A DNA stretch of 59,854 bases from Cacconaster sp033811195 (GTDB lineage: Bacteria > Bacteroidota > Bacteroidia > Bacteroidales > UBA932). Of this stretch, positions 1 through 9,070 are shown piece by piece (the stretch's first letter is position 1; the number at the start of each line of letters is the position of its first letter). A program made the position numbers and the translations under genes. Under the pieces are notes generated by a model that ran no database searches, was not told the origin of the DNA, and worked only from the letters and a program-made list of their open reading frames with translations. Where the stretch lies: contig JAPXOZ010000013.1 in the NCBI GenBank assembly GCA_033811195.1, forward strand, positions 1-59,854. The letters run 5' to 3'.

Positions 1-94
1 AAGGTGCAAGGGCTATCAGCACATCCCTCATAAGAGAGTGTGTATTCTCCTTTACATGCAGGTGAGGGGCACCGGATACTAAAAGTCTTGCCAT
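1..94 (-). CDS. rnfD: RnfD, N-terminal fragment (electron transport complex subunit D)
   Basis: The gene runs off the left edge, so only the first 31 codons are present. The peptide begins MARLLVSGAPHLHVKE and continues with SLMRDVLIALAP. This matches the usual RnfD opening, a short cytosolic strand (LLVSxxPH) followed by MRDVxIAL leading into the first membrane helix. RnfD is a membrane subunit of the Rnf complex and carries covalently bound FMN. Its ATG lies 3 bp after the rnfC stop, so the two are clearly cotranscribed. Identity rests on the short match plus the gene order rnfB-rnfC-rnfD, which together make it secure. Confidence 0.9.
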   Translation of the reverse strand, partial: MARLLVSGAPHLHVKENTHSLMRDVLIALAP

Positions 95-97
95 AGT

Positions 98-1438
98 TTA
101 GTGTTTTACAGATCTGTTACGCATTATTTTCATAACCTCCGCCTTGCTTACCCTGATAATGTCAAGCAAAGGAATATGTGCAGGACATGAGTATAGGCAG
201 CATCCGCATTCGATGCAATCATGGATTTTCTCTTTCTCGAGTTCATCATACATACCGCCGATGCGGGAAAGTTTATTAAGAAGATAGGGTTCCAGACCCA
301 TTGGGCAGGCATCGATGCATTTACCGCACCTGATGCAATTACCCTCCTCCTTTCTCTTGGTCTCAGCTTCGGTAAGAAACAATAACGATGAGGTCGCTTT
401 AAGGGTGGATGCCTCCAAATTTGCCACGGCTTTGCCCATCATAGGACCTCCGCTGACGAATTTGGCTGCATCCTTTGGGAGACCTCCGATGGCATCAAGC
501 ATCTTTGAGAATGGAGTACCCACCCTGACGAGGAAATTCCTCTGATGAGGAATACAGCTGCCGGTGACGGTAATTACATTGTCAATGAGAGGTTTATTCT
601 TCTGAACAGCCTCATAAACCGCCAGCGAGGTACCCACATTCTGCACTACCGCACCAACTTCGATAGGAAGCGCCAGCGAGGGTACCATGCGACCTGTAAG
701 TGCCTCAATGAGCTGCTTTTCTCCACCCTGCGGGTATTTTTTATCCAGAACGACTACCTTCATACCGGGATGAGAAGAGGCCGCCTTCATCATGGAAATG
801 ATGGCCTCGGGCTTGTTCTCCTCAATACCTATGTAGCATTTCTCCACATTGAGTGCCTTCATCATAATTGCAGCGCCTATGGCGATTTCATCGGGACGTT
901 CCCTCATTATCCTGTCGTCGGATGTGATATAGGGCTCACATTCGGTACCGTTAATGATGAGCCATTCGGCCTTTTTATCCTTTGGGGGATTGAGCTTAAT
1001 GTGGGTAGGGAATGCGGCTCCGCCAAGTCCCACGACGCCTGCATTCTTTATCTTTTCGAGTATCTCTTCTGCAGAAAATGGAATCTCCCTTACGATGTCC
1101 TTGCTTCTGTCAATCTCTTCGCACCACTCATCGCCTTCTACGGCAATTACAACGTGCATTACGGGTATGCCCGCAAGGTCTCCTTTGGGCTCGACAGCAG
1201 TCACCGTACCCGATACGGATGAGTGTACGAAACTTGAAATAAATCCTGTCGGCTTACCGATGACCTGACCTACCTTGACCTTGTCACCTTTCTGCACTAC
1301 AGGTTCAGCCGGAGCACCAAGATGTTGTGCCATCGATATATAAGCCACATCCGGAAGAGGAAATGTTTCGATTTGAGCATCGCGTGAGAATTTGTTCTCT
1401 TTAGGGTGGATACCACCTATTGAAAATGTACGTTTCAT
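98..1438 (-). CDS. rnfC: RnfC, NADH-binding subunit of the Rnf complex
   Basis: RnfC is the peripheral subunit of the Rnf ferredoxin:NAD+ oxidoreductase. In anaerobes this membrane complex couples electron transfer between ferredoxin and NAD+ to Na+ or H+ movement. The 446-residue protein has the usual length. It shows an N-terminal barrel-like segment (about 1-110), the nucleotide/FMN-binding Rossmann-like core with GLGGAAFPTHIK and INGTECEPYITSDDR, and two [4Fe-4S] motifs near the C-terminus (CIRCGKCIDACP and CIECGCCLYSCP, about residues 368-420). It starts with ATG 12 bp after rnfB and ends 3 bp before rnfD. All expected iron-sulfur cysteines are present. Confidence 0.97.
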   Translation of the reverse strand: MKRTFSIGGIHPKENKFSRDAQIETFPLPDVAYISMAQHLGAPAEPVVQKGDKVKVGQVIGKPTGFISSFVHSSVSGTVTAVEPKGDLAGIPVMHVVIAVEGDEWCEEIDRSKDIVREIPFSAEEILEKIKNAGVVGLGGAAFPTHIKLNPPKDKKAEWLIINGTECEPYITSDDRIMRERPDEIAIGAAIMMKALNVEKCYIGIEENKPEAIISMMKAASSHPGMKVVVLDKKYPQGGEKQLIEALTGRMVPSLALPIEVGAVVQNVGTSLAVYEAVQKNKPLIDNVITVTGSCIPHQRNFLVRVGTPFSKMLDAIGGLPKDAAKFVSGGPMMGKAVANLEASTLKATSSLLFLTEAETKRKEEGNCIRCGKCIDACPMGLEPYLLNKLSRIGGMYDELEKEKIHDCIECGCCLYSCPAHIPLLDIIRVSKAEVMKIMRNRSVKH

Positions 1439-1450
1439 ATCTATTCCTCC

Positions 1451-2332
1451 CTAACTTTCATTATTTACAATAGGACTCTGCCCCTCTTCTTGCTTAGATG
1501 CAATAAGCACCTTGATGGGGAAATTGACTGCCCAAATGGCTTTGGTGGGACATTCATCAACACACTTGCGACACAACTTACATTTAGCCGGATCTATGTA
1601 GGCTAAATTATTTTCAATGGTAATGGCATCAAAAGGACATGCCTTTACGCATTTACCACAGCCGATACAGCTCACTGAGCAGGCCTTCCGGGCAATTGCA
1701 CCCTTATCTTTGCTTGAGCAGGAGACATAAACTCTGCGATTTCTCGGACCTCTGGGACGAAGTTCGATGATAGACTTTGGACAGGCACTGACACATAGAC
1801 CGCAGGCTACGCACTTCTCCTCATCAACCTCCACTATGCCGCGTCTTTCATCGATGTGAATGGCATCAAATTTACATACAGCCACGCAGTCACCCTTACC
1901 CAGACAGCCATACTTACAGCCGGTATCTCCGGAATAAAGCGAAGCCATCACCTTACAGGAAGCGTACCCGTCAAAAAAGTTGGTCTTTGCTCGGTTGTCT
2001 AAAGTACCGTGACACTTAATGACAGCCACCCTCGGCTCGGTTTTGACTGCTTCCCGGCCGAGAGCAGCCGCAATTTGTTCCATAGCGACATCGCCGCCAA
2101 CCGGACAAAAAAACGAACCGATTAATGGAGCTTTCACAACCTCTTCAGCGAATGCGCGGCATCCGGCCAAACCGCATCCGCCACAATTGGCTCCGGGAAG
2201 CAAGGACTCAATTATATCTACCCTTGGGTCTTCTTCAACCTTGAATTTTTGTGCCACCAGATAGAGGACCACCGAAAAGAGCAGTCCGAGCGCCACCAGA
2301 CAAACAATCGTGTAAATAATTGTTGTAATCAT
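1451..2332 (-). CDS. rnfB: RnfB, iron-sulfur subunit of the Rnf complex
   Basis: RnfB accepts electrons from ferredoxin and passes them into the Rnf complex. An N-terminal membrane helix (about residues 3-27) is followed by the Fe-S domain motif CGGCGLAGC (about 50-58). Three further cysteine clusters of bacterial ferredoxin type follow (CVACGLCVSACP, CIGCGKCVKACP, CKLCRKCVDECP), plus a CKYGCLGKGDCVAVC cluster. This multi-cluster layout of 293 residues is typical of anaerobe RnfB. The start overlaps the end of the rseC-like gene by 4 bp, indicating translational coupling. A short polar tail follows the last cluster. Confidence 0.97.
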   Translation of the reverse strand: MITTIIYTIVCLVALGLLFSVVLYLVAQKFKVEEDPRVDIIESLLPGANCGGCGLAGCRAFAEEVVKAPLIGSFFCPVGGDVAMEQIAAALGREAVKTEPRVAVIKCHGTLDNRAKTNFFDGYASCKVMASLYSGDTGCKYGCLGKGDCVAVCKFDAIHIDERRGIVEVDEEKCVACGLCVSACPKSIIELRPRGPRNRRVYVSCSSKDKGAIARKACSVSCIGCGKCVKACPFDAITIENNLAYIDPAKCKLCRKCVDECPTKAIWAVNFPIKVLIASKQEEGQSPIVNNES

Positions 2333-2769
2333 TTGGATAGTTTCTCAATAGAAAAAGTAAAGTCTTTAGATATTTTGTTTTTGAATAGATAGATGAATAA
2401 ATAATAGACCGCAAGTATTGCGAGAAGAGTTATGCCGGTAACCAGTTCGCTTACCCCGATCTTCGTAAAGACAAAAATGGTAGCCAGAAGCAGTATCAAA
2501 GGTAAGACATAGCAAATCCAAATAGCTCTGGCACCGAGAGATGCCTTGAGGAACACTTTTACCTCCTCCCCGACTTGGTAATCACAGGCAAGAGTCGATA
2601 TGGATTGGGGAATATCGATTGTTCTAATGGATTCATCAGATGCAATACAGACACCTTTGGCGTGACAGGCAGCACAGGCAGACTTGTTAAGTATTTCTAC
2701 TGTAATGAACTCATCAGTAACAGAGGTCACGACACCGGGATGCTCTATATTATTGGTTTTCCCAGCCAT
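2329..2769 (-). CDS. rseC: RseC/SoxR-reducing-system family membrane protein
   Basis: This 146-residue protein has the RseC family layout. An N-terminal soluble domain carries a cysteine cluster (CAACHAKGVC, about residues 32-41), and two transmembrane helices follow (about 83-105 and 110-132). RseC proteins are commonly linked with rnf operons. In Escherichia coli, rseC affects sigma-E signalling and the Rnf-like Rsx complex that keeps SoxR reduced. Here the gene sits directly upstream of rnfB with a 4-bp overlap, so a role in assembly or redox support of Rnf is the natural inference. The cysteines may bind an Fe-S cluster; that is not visible from sequence alone. Confidence 0.88.
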   Translation of the reverse strand: MAGKTNNIEHPGVVTSVTDEFITVEILNKSACAACHAKGVCIASDESIRTIDIPQSISTLACDYQVGEEVKVFLKASLGARAIWICYVLPLILLLATIFVFTKIGVSELVTGITLLAILAVYYLFIYLFKNKISKDFTFSIEKLSK

Positions 2770-3650
2770 TATTCCACTTTGATAAGACTGGTCAATGGGT
2801 ATTTTACACCTTCATAAGTGCCGATACGGCCGTTGATAGCACCGACTGCAACGGGTGCAGAAAAGAAAATGGGAAGTTTGTTAGCATCGTCGGAAAACCA
2901 AATAAAAACCTTCTCTTCACCATAAAAAACGCTTTCCCCATCACCCTCGCCAAATGAGAATACAGAAATCTCTTCATCTTTATCTTTGGAACGATCTTTC
3001 TTAGGATTGACGGCAATGGCCACCTTTATAGCATTGAAAGTACCTACTTTGGCCACTCTCTTCTTTTCACGACCCACAAAACGTACACGTATGTCAAGTA
3101 CATCCTTGTCAAGAGCAATGGTAAAAGGGGCCGGAGGACCCTTTTCAAGCTTATTAAAATCAAGACATCTTACCGCAAAAAAGATATTGATGATATCTCG
3201 GATCACTACATCTTCGTAGAAAGTGGTATCCCTGCGGGGACGGCCCTTTTTGTCAACGATGGCATTGAGAGTTTTACCGTCATCTTTCCAATGATACCAG
3301 TTCTTTGCAAAAAAGTTTCCCTCACTCACATCCCTGTGGAAATAGAGAGGCATCAAATCCTTGACATAGAACTTTGACTCATAAATATCCCTCACTTTGA
3401 AGAATGAATCCCAGAATTTGTAGGTATTGGCCTTTGCCAAGAGATGGTAATAGGGCTCTTTACCCTTCTCAGACTTTTCAGTAAAAGTAAACTTTACACT
3501 TGCAATATCTGCACTGAAGCCCCACTTGTAATGTACAATCAGCTCCATGTTTTCACCACTCTGGAAAGGGTATTCCTTAGTCTGTCCGGTAGCGACTACT
3601 GAAAAGAAAGAAAGTGTGAGTGACAGTAGCGCAAAAAATATTTTTTTCAT
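2769..3650 (-). CDS. Exported DUF3108 family protein
   Basis: A 293-residue secreted protein of the DUF3108 family, which is widespread in Bacteroidota and of unknown function. It has a clear signal peptide ending near VVATGQ. The mature part has alternating beta-strand patterns such as ENMELIVHYKWGFSADIASVKF near its start and KPxxLPIFFSAPVAVG-type strands near its end. I chose the ATG at 3650; the reading frame also has a TTG one codon upstream. The stop overlaps the rseC start by 1 bp and the gene sits 12 bp after dnaB, inside the long leftward operon. A role at the cell envelope is an inference from export only. Confidence 0.85.
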   Translation of the reverse strand: MKKIFFALLSLTLSFFSVVATGQTKEYPFQSGENMELIVHYKWGFSADIASVKFTFTEKSEKGKEPYYHLLAKANTYKFWDSFFKVRDIYESKFYVKDLMPLYFHRDVSEGNFFAKNWYHWKDDGKTLNAIVDKKGRPRRDTTFYEDVVIRDIINIFFAVRCLDFNKLEKGPPAPFTIALDKDVLDIRVRFVGREKKRVAKVGTFNAIKVAIAVNPKKDRSKDKDEEISVFSFGEGDGESVFYGEEKVFIWFSDDANKLPIFFSAPVAVGAINGRIGTYEGVKYPLTSLIKVE

Positions 3651-3662
3651 CAAATAATCGTT

Positions 3663-5162
3663 TTAATTAAAATCATCACTCGGGCCCAGTCCGGCATAAT
3701 CCAACGGCTCAGCACTATTCATTTTTGAGCCGTGATATTCGGTACGGATCATCGGGTCACCGGGCAATACATCATCTATATCCACAAATCGTACCCTATC
3801 TGACTCAAACTTCATAGGAACATCTCCAACCGCACCATTTCTGTGTTTTAGAATAATAATTTCGGTGCCACCTGTAAGGATATCATCAGAAGGAAGACCT
3901 ACTTTTTCCGGACGATGGATGAACATTACAATATCCGCATCCTGCTCGATGGCTCCAGACTCACGAAGGTCACTCAATTGAGGACGTTTGTTACCGCCAC
4001 GCATCTCCACCGAACGGTTGAGTTGCGAAAGAGCTATGATGGGAACATTGAGTTCCTTAGCAATAGACTTAAGAGAACGAGAGATGGCTGATACCTCCTG
4101 CTCACGCATACCGCGAAGGTCTGGAGGTCCTGTCATCAACTGCAGATAATCTATTATAATGATTTTTACATTGTTATTATTGACAAGGCGGCGAGCTTTG
4201 GAGCGAAACTCGTAAATGGAGAGTGACGGCGTGTCATCAATCCATAGTGGGGATTTGGAAAGTCGAGCAACTCCTTCATTAAGTTGAGTCCACTCTGTAT
4301 TAGTCATTTTTCTAGCTCCACGAATCTTATCGGCTTCCAGACCGGTCTCCCCGATCATTACCCTCTTTACAAGCTGTGTAGCCGGCATCTCGAGTGAGAA
4401 GAATGCCACAGGAATATTATGGTCAATAGCCATATTTCGCGCCATAGTGAGCACGAACGCGGTCTTGCCCACAGAAGGACGTGCCGCTATGATAATCAGG
4501 TCAGACTTTTGCCACCCAAAAGTAATCTTGTCGATACCTGTAAAACCGGAAGGGATACCGCTGAGTCCATCCTCTCTTTGTTGACTGCTCTCAATCTCTC
4601 TGATAGCCTGACCGACGATATCCTTAATGGGAGAGGTCTCGCGACGCATATTGCGCTCCGCAAGTTCAAATACCTCTTTTTCTGCCGTGTCCACTAGATC
4701 GTCAACCGTCATTGAATCGTCAAAAGCACTCTTCTGTATCTTATACGAAATGGAGATAAGTTCTCTCTGTATAAATTTCTGAAGGAGAATTTTGGTATGA
4801 TAATCAATATGGGCAGCAGCTCCAATCTTAAGTGTAAGCTGGCTCAGATATGCCGTACCGCCGATCTCATCAAGATCTCCGCTTTTGCGCAACTCGTCAG
4901 ATACCGTAAAGATATCCACGGGATCATTGCGCTTCGAGAGTGTGGCTATTGCATCGTAGATTTTGCGGTGGGCATCTTTGTAGAAGCATTCTGCCGAGAG
5001 CTGGTCAAGGACATCGACCACTACTTCCGGCTCTAGCAAGAGTGCGCCGAGGACTGCCTCCTCAATATCAATAGCCTGCGGGGGGACCCGACCTCCCAGC
5101 TCTTCACCAAGGAGTGCCAGATCCACCTTCTTGTCCTTTTTCCTGTAATCGGTCTTTGCCAT
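3663..5162 (-). CDS. dnaB: Replicative DNA helicase DnaB
   Basis: DnaB is the hexameric ring helicase that unwinds DNA at the replication fork. The 499-residue protein has the N-terminal primase-interacting domain (PPQAIDIEEAVLGALLLEPE, about residues 31-50) and the RecA-like ATPase core. The core shows Walker A (ARPSVGKTAF), the FFSLEMP motif, Walker B (IIIDYLQLM) and the late motif LRESGAIEQDADIVMFIHR. There is no intein or insertion; the catalytic domain reads through uninterrupted. It lies 7 bp after the zinc-ribbon gene in the long operon. The C-terminal tail of about 40 residues is acidic and poorly conserved, as is normal. Confidence 0.98.
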   Translation of the reverse strand: MAKTDYRKKDKKVDLALLGEELGGRVPPQAIDIEEAVLGALLLEPEVVVDVLDQLSAECFYKDAHRKIYDAIATLSKRNDPVDIFTVSDELRKSGDLDEIGGTAYLSQLTLKIGAAAHIDYHTKILLQKFIQRELISISYKIQKSAFDDSMTVDDLVDTAEKEVFELAERNMRRETSPIKDIVGQAIREIESSQQREDGLSGIPSGFTGIDKITFGWQKSDLIIIAARPSVGKTAFVLTMARNMAIDHNIPVAFFSLEMPATQLVKRVMIGETGLEADKIRGARKMTNTEWTQLNEGVARLSKSPLWIDDTPSLSIYEFRSKARRLVNNNNVKIIIIDYLQLMTGPPDLRGMREQEVSAISRSLKSIAKELNVPIIALSQLNRSVEMRGGNKRPQLSDLRESGAIEQDADIVMFIHRPEKVGLPSDDILTGGTEIIILKHRNGAVGDVPMKFESDRVRFVDIDDVLPGDPMIRTEYHGSKMNSAEPLDYAGLGPSDDFN

Positions 5163-5169
5163 ATCCGAC

Positions 5170-6000
5170 TTATTCTTCTTGTTTATCGGGAGATTTGACT
5201 AGAATGCGGCCGCAGTGCTCGCATATGATCATTTTCTTACTCTCAATTACATCAAGTTCCCTCTGAGGAGGAATATTGTTGAAACAACCTCCGCAAGCGC
5301 CTCTCTCAACCGTCACAACAGCGAGTCTATTTTTTGCGCCTTTGCGCACGCGTTCGTAAGCATTGATAGCCCGCTCATCAAGGGTAGCAACCATAGAAGC
5401 ACGCTTTTTGAGGAGTTCCTCCTCCTCTTTTGCCGTCTCCTCAGTGATGGATTTTAGCTCCTCCTGCTTTTCGGCCAAGTCCTCCTGTCTACCGGCAAGA
5501 GCTGTCTTGGATTCTTCGAGAAAGAGTTTCTTCTCTGCAATAATGGCGGTACCCTCTTTAATATTTTTCTCAGAAACACTTATTTCAAGTTCCTGATATT
5601 CAATTTCCTTCGAGAGAGACTCGAATTCACGGTTGTTCTTCACATCATTACGCTGTTCTTCATACTTAGCTATCGCCTTTTTGGACTCCTCTATTTGATG
5701 TTTGTACTCGATGTTGTATTTTTCTATCTCCTTTATTTCGGCCAGGGTATTTGCAATGCGAGTTTTAAGACCCTCTATCTCATCTTCAAGGTCCTCTACC
5801 TCAAGCGGGAGCTCGCCTCTGAGCAGATATATCTTGTCAATTTTGGTGTCAATATTCTGAATTTGATACAAAATTTGAAGTTTCTGCTCCATCTCCTTCG
5901 CATCAGTTTCGCCGGAATGAGTTGAAAGCGAAACAAATGTTTCCCGCTGGTCGATGGGAGTTACCACTTTAGTTGTCTTAGTTGCCTTTTTTGTAGCCAT
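5170..6000 (-). CDS. C4-type zinc-ribbon coiled-coil protein
   Basis: A 276-residue protein with a long antiparallel coiled coil (about residues 35-215, rich in E, K and L) and a C-terminal zinc ribbon with two Cys pairs (CGGC near 235 and CEHC near 258). This is the bacterial CT398/YbgI-neighbour family often annotated as C4-type zinc ribbon domain protein. Its biochemical function is not established; nucleic-acid or secretion-related roles have been proposed for relatives. The first about 35 residues are a low-complexity Lys/Thr segment not typical of the family. It is directly followed by dnaB and preceded by the NIF3 gene by 4 bp, a pairing (NIF3 plus zinc ribbon) seen across Bacteroidota. 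Confidence 0.9.
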   Translation of the reverse strand: MATKKATKTTKVVTPIDQRETFVSLSTHSGETDAKEMEQKLQILYQIQNIDTKIDKIYLLRGELPLEVEDLEDEIEGLKTRIANTLAEIKEIEKYNIEYKHQIEESKKAIAKYEEQRNDVKNNREFESLSKEIEYQELEISVSEKNIKEGTAIIAEKKLFLEESKTALAGRQEDLAEKQEELKSITEETAKEEEELLKKRASMVATLDERAINAYERVRKGAKNRLAVVTVERGACGGCFNNIPPQRELDVIESKKMIICEHCGRILVKSPDKQEE

Positions 6001-6004
6001 ATAC

Positions 6005-6769
6005 TTAAAAGTAAAATATTGGATTGTTATTATTATTCAAGAAAGTGTGGATTGCAAAGGTAGGAATTTTTTTGCTAAGAATTTCATACAACTTATCCAC
6101 AATATCCCTCTCGCTCTCATAATGTCCGATATCCATCACCATAAAGCCCTCAGAGCAGAAAAAATGGTGGTACGAGATATCTCCGGTGATGAAAAGTTGC
6201 GTACCTGCTTCCATCGCCTGAGGAATGAATGAAGAGCCGCTGCCGCCACAGACGGCAACCTTCGATACCGGTTCTCCAACAAGCCGCGAACTGCGCAAAC
6301 GCTCTATGCCGAAAGCCTGCTTGACAAATGCGGAGAGCTCCTCCGGCTCTACCGGAGAAGGTAGCTTGCCTATAAGAGCCAGCGAAGTCTCGTCAAGAGG
6401 TGCGATTTCCCGCAAACCCAGTCGTTGTGCCATCAAAGCGGTCACTCCGCCTTCGGCTTTGTCAGCATTTGTGTGTGCTGAATAAACGACAATGTCATAC
6501 TTTATGGCAAGAGTGATACATTTGCCGATAAAAGTATCGGGGTTGATCTTTTTTATACCGGAAAAAATTAGCGGATGATGGGTAACAACCATGTTTGCAC
6601 CGGCGGCCACTGCTGCTTCTATCAGCTCCGGTGTGCAGTCAAAGCCGATCATTATGCCCTTTATCTCCTGCTCCGGAGATCCTATGCAAAACCCGGAGTT
6701 GTCCCAAGGCTCCTGCGTACCGAGGGGAGCGAATTCCTCGATAATAAGTGCTATATCTTTTGCTTTCAT
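6005..6769 (-). CDS. NIF3/YbgI family dinuclear metal-binding protein
   Basis: Member of the NIF3 (NGG1-interacting factor 3, GTP cyclohydrolase I type 2-like) family. These are toroidal hexamers with a two-metal site; the physiological substrate is unsettled. Motifs seen are EPWDNSGFCIGSP at residues about 20-32, the metal-ligand strand VVTHHPLIF, VYSAHTNAD, and the late GDISYHHF with its second histidine cluster. At 254 residues it is the compact YbgI-type form, without the middle insert found in many Bacteroidota homologues of about 365 residues. It sits between the merR-type gene and the zinc-ribbon gene in the same operon. Confidence 0.92.
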   Translation of the reverse strand: MKAKDIALIIEEFAPLGTQEPWDNSGFCIGSPEQEIKGIMIGFDCTPELIEAAVAAGANMVVTHHPLIFSGIKKINPDTFIGKCITLAIKYDIVVYSAHTNADKAEGGVTALMAQRLGLREIAPLDETSLALIGKLPSPVEPEELSAFVKQAFGIERLRSSRLVGEPVSKVAVCGGSGSSFIPQAMEAGTQLFITGDISYHHFFCSEGFMVMDIGHYESERDIVDKLYEILSKKIPTFAIHTFLNNNNNPIFYF

Positions 6770-6784
6770 ATCAAATATCGGAAA

Positions 6785-7105
6785 CTAAAGTGAATTATGG
6801 ACCTCTACCAGCTTGGCACGGATATTCTTGAGTCTTTCTATGGCTTCACTCCGGCGATCAACCTCATCCAATCCAATACGAAGCCGTTTGCGAACCCCTT
6901 CAAGAGTCATACCCTGGTCTTTTACAAGCCGAGCAATATTTTTGAGTGCAATAATGTCAGCTTCGCGATAAAGACGGTTCCCCTTATTGTTGCGATCCGG
7001 ACGCACATATTCGGGAAAGGTATCCGACCAAAAACGAATCTGTGAGACATTTACGTCAAACATTTTCGCCACCTGGCCAATAGTATAGTAATGTTGTCCT
7101 GTCAT
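6785..7105 (-). CDS. MerR family transcriptional regulator
   Basis: A short (106-residue) MerR-type DNA-binding protein. The winged helix-turn-helix is at the N-terminus (YYTIGQVAKMFDVNVSQIRFW), followed by the wing with NRLYREADI and the start of a dimerisation helix. There is no effector-binding domain and no cysteine sensor. This compact type is found in most Bacteroidota next to M23 peptidase genes, as here (6 bp downstream of one). Its target is unknown; a link to envelope or division genes is only suggested by context. Confidence 0.9.
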   Translation of the reverse strand: MTGQHYYTIGQVAKMFDVNVSQIRFWSDTFPEYVRPDRNNKGNRLYREADIIALKNIARLVKDQGMTLEGVRKRLRIGLDEVDRRSEAIERLKNIRAKLVEVHNSL

Positions 7106-7111
7106 CTCTTT

Positions 7112-8071
7112 TCAGTCCATGGATTGTCCGGTGCTAAGCGCAATCATCATCATCTCCTGGTAAGCCAGCGGAGTGATGTCAGCAAAAAAGTAATTTATAG
7201 GATCGACATAATTGCCGTTGACTATCACTTCATAGTGTAGATGAGGCGCAAATGACGTGCCGCTGTTGCCGACTCTGCCTATAATCTCCGACTGTTGCAC
7301 TTGCTGTCCCTTTTTGACCATAATCTCCTGAAGGTGCGAATATGTGGTGACTATACCCCCGGAATGGGTTATTTCAATACGCCTGCCCCAGGCAGTGTTT
7401 TGCCTAGAGATCGATGTGACAGTGCCGGAGGCAGCAGCAAGTACTTCAGTGCCCACCGGAGAGAGTATGTCAAAACCGGTGTGCTCGCGAAGGGTTTTGT
7501 AAAAGGGGCTGAACTTATTCCCCACAGAAGCTCCGGTTCTGGCAATGGAGAAATCCCTTACGGGAATTATCGAGGGGATTGTCTTCCAGTCAATATCTTC
7601 TGTAGATAAGCGATGGTTGATGATTTCAATGGAATTGTTGATTCTTCCGGAGATTGACTCCAGGCGGGATCCACGGATGTTGACATTCCAGATAAGATCA
7701 TTTTCATCCTCTTCGTAAATGGTGCCAAGATCGAGACGACCAGTATCACGTCCGATCATATAAGTCGGTGGAGCAGAGTGAAAGATATCGTTGTATATCT
7801 GTCGATCTCTTGCCTCCAGCCCCTCTATTACGCTCTCCACAATCTCTATCTGTTCCTTCATCCTATCGTATTCACGCTCCATATAATCTCCTTCGGCAAT
7901 AAGTTGCTTTTCACGATCAGTACTGAAGAAAATAGAAAAAATGGCGTAATAGATCACTGCAACAAGTATACTGAAAAAGATATACTTACCCACAACAAGA
8001 AGAGCCCTCCAGATAGAGAACTTCTTTTTGTCAAATCTAAGTTCCTTTTTGTTGTAGAAAAACTTGGCCAT
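7112..8071 (-). CDS. M23 family metallopeptidase (peptidoglycan endopeptidase or LytM factor)
   Basis: A 319-residue type II membrane protein. It has one transmembrane helix near the N-terminus (about residues 30-52), a short coiled coil (about 60-95) and a C-terminal LytM/M23 domain. The zinc ligands are present: the HTGFDI histidine, the following aspartate, and the HLHYEV histidines. An active endopeptidase is therefore possible. Proteins of this layout cut peptide crosslinks in peptidoglycan or act near division septa. It forms a tandem pair with the similar gene 3 bp upstream. Confidence 0.93.
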   Translation of the reverse strand: MAKFFYNKKELRFDKKKFSIWRALLVVGKYIFFSILVAVIYYAIFSIFFSTDREKQLIAEGDYMEREYDRMKEQIEIVESVIEGLEARDRQIYNDIFHSAPPTYMIGRDTGRLDLGTIYEEDENDLIWNVNIRGSRLESISGRINNSIEIINHRLSTEDIDWKTIPSIIPVRDFSIARTGASVGNKFSPFYKTLREHTGFDILSPVGTEVLAAASGTVTSISRQNTAWGRRIEITHSGGIVTTYSHLQEIMVKKGQQVQQSEIIGRVGNSGTSFAPHLHYEVIVNGNYVDPINYFFADITPLAYQEMMMIALSTGQSMD

Positions 8072-8074
8072 ACC

Positions 8075-9043
8075 TTACTTGCGGTCTTTACCCGCAAGAA
8101 TCATGCTCTGATATTCTTCAGGAGAGATTTCGTGGTCAAAGTAGTTGCAAGGATTGACAGCCTTGCCCTTATAGATCACCTCATAATGGAGGTGTACACC
8201 CTTTGAGCGACCTGTAGTACCCATTTTACCCACCTGTTCGCCACGACTAACTCTCTGACCCGGTTTTACGGTAGCCTGATGGAGATGCGCGTAGCGCGTC
8301 TTGTAACCAAATCCATGATCCACAACCACCTGGTTACCATAACCAAAGAAATTGTAGCATACCTCAACCACAAGACCGTCACCGGTAGCATAAATGGGTT
8401 CACCGGTCTTGCCGGAAATATCCACTCCCTTATGCATCCTGATGCTCTTGGTAAAGGGATCGGAGCGATATCCGAACTTACTGCCCAATCTATTGCGCGG
8501 ATGGGTGGATACGGGAAAAATAGAAGGCACACAAGAGGCCATATCACCGGCCCTTTTAGCCAGAAGAGAAACCTCATCAAACGAACGTGACTGTACTGCT
8601 GCCTTCTTCGAGAGTATGTCAAGCTTCATCGCAGATGAGATGAGGAAATCCGAATTTTCAAAATTCTCCAGATGTGAATATCTGTCCACACCACCGAATC
8701 CTGCATCACGTACTTCCGGAGATATTTCTTCCATTCCAAAAATCGGACGATAGACAATGTTGTCCCTCATCTCTATTTCCATCAGTGTGCGGTGCTCTTC
8801 ATCGAGCTTCTGGTTAAGACCTTTGATTTGTGAGAGCAATTCCTGGTTGCGGCTCTCGAGTATCATAGTTTTGGGTGTCTTCAGTAAAAGAACTTCCGAA
8901 TAAAGCCAGAAATAAGCGAAAAAGCAGATAAATCCGAGCCCTAATACTATGCAACATCTTAACAATCTGCTCTTTAAGGTCGGCTTTACTACTTCATAGG
9001 AAAGGGTTTCCTCGTTAAAAATGTACTGTTTTCTACCAAACAT
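8075..9043 (-). CDS. M23 family metallopeptidase, second copy
   Basis: First gene of the long leftward operon and paralogue of the next gene. It has an N-terminal cytosolic segment (MFGRKQYIFNEETLSYE), a transmembrane helix at about residues 29-48, a short coiled coil and a LytM domain. The domain has metal ligands in HKGVDISG and VHLHYEV, and the GNQVVVDHG strand. I chose the ATG at 9043. The reading frame also offers an ATG at 9058 and a TTG at 9073, but those sit on or within about 8 bp of the predicted transcription start from the -7 box at 9071-9078. Likely a cell-wall hydrolase or its regulator. Confidence 0.9.
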   Translation of the reverse strand: MFGRKQYIFNEETLSYEVVKPTLKSRLLRCCIVLGLGFICFFAYFWLYSEVLLLKTPKTMILESRNQELLSQIKGLNQKLDEEHRTLMEIEMRDNIVYRPIFGMEEISPEVRDAGFGGVDRYSHLENFENSDFLISSAMKLDILSKKAAVQSRSFDEVSLLAKRAGDMASCVPSIFPVSTHPRNRLGSKFGYRSDPFTKSIRMHKGVDISGKTGEPIYATGDGLVVEVCYNFFGYGNQVVVDHGFGYKTRYAHLHQATVKPGQRVSRGEQVGKMGTTGRSKGVHLHYEVIYKGKAVNPCNYFDHEISPEEYQSMILAGKDRK

Positions 9044-9070
9044 TTTAAATAACACCATTTTATAACCCTG

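Noticed and set aside
545..1222. A 225-codon open frame opposite to rnfC
   Set aside because: It is a shadow of rnfC with no motif; rnfC codon pattern and iron-sulfur motifs account for the region.
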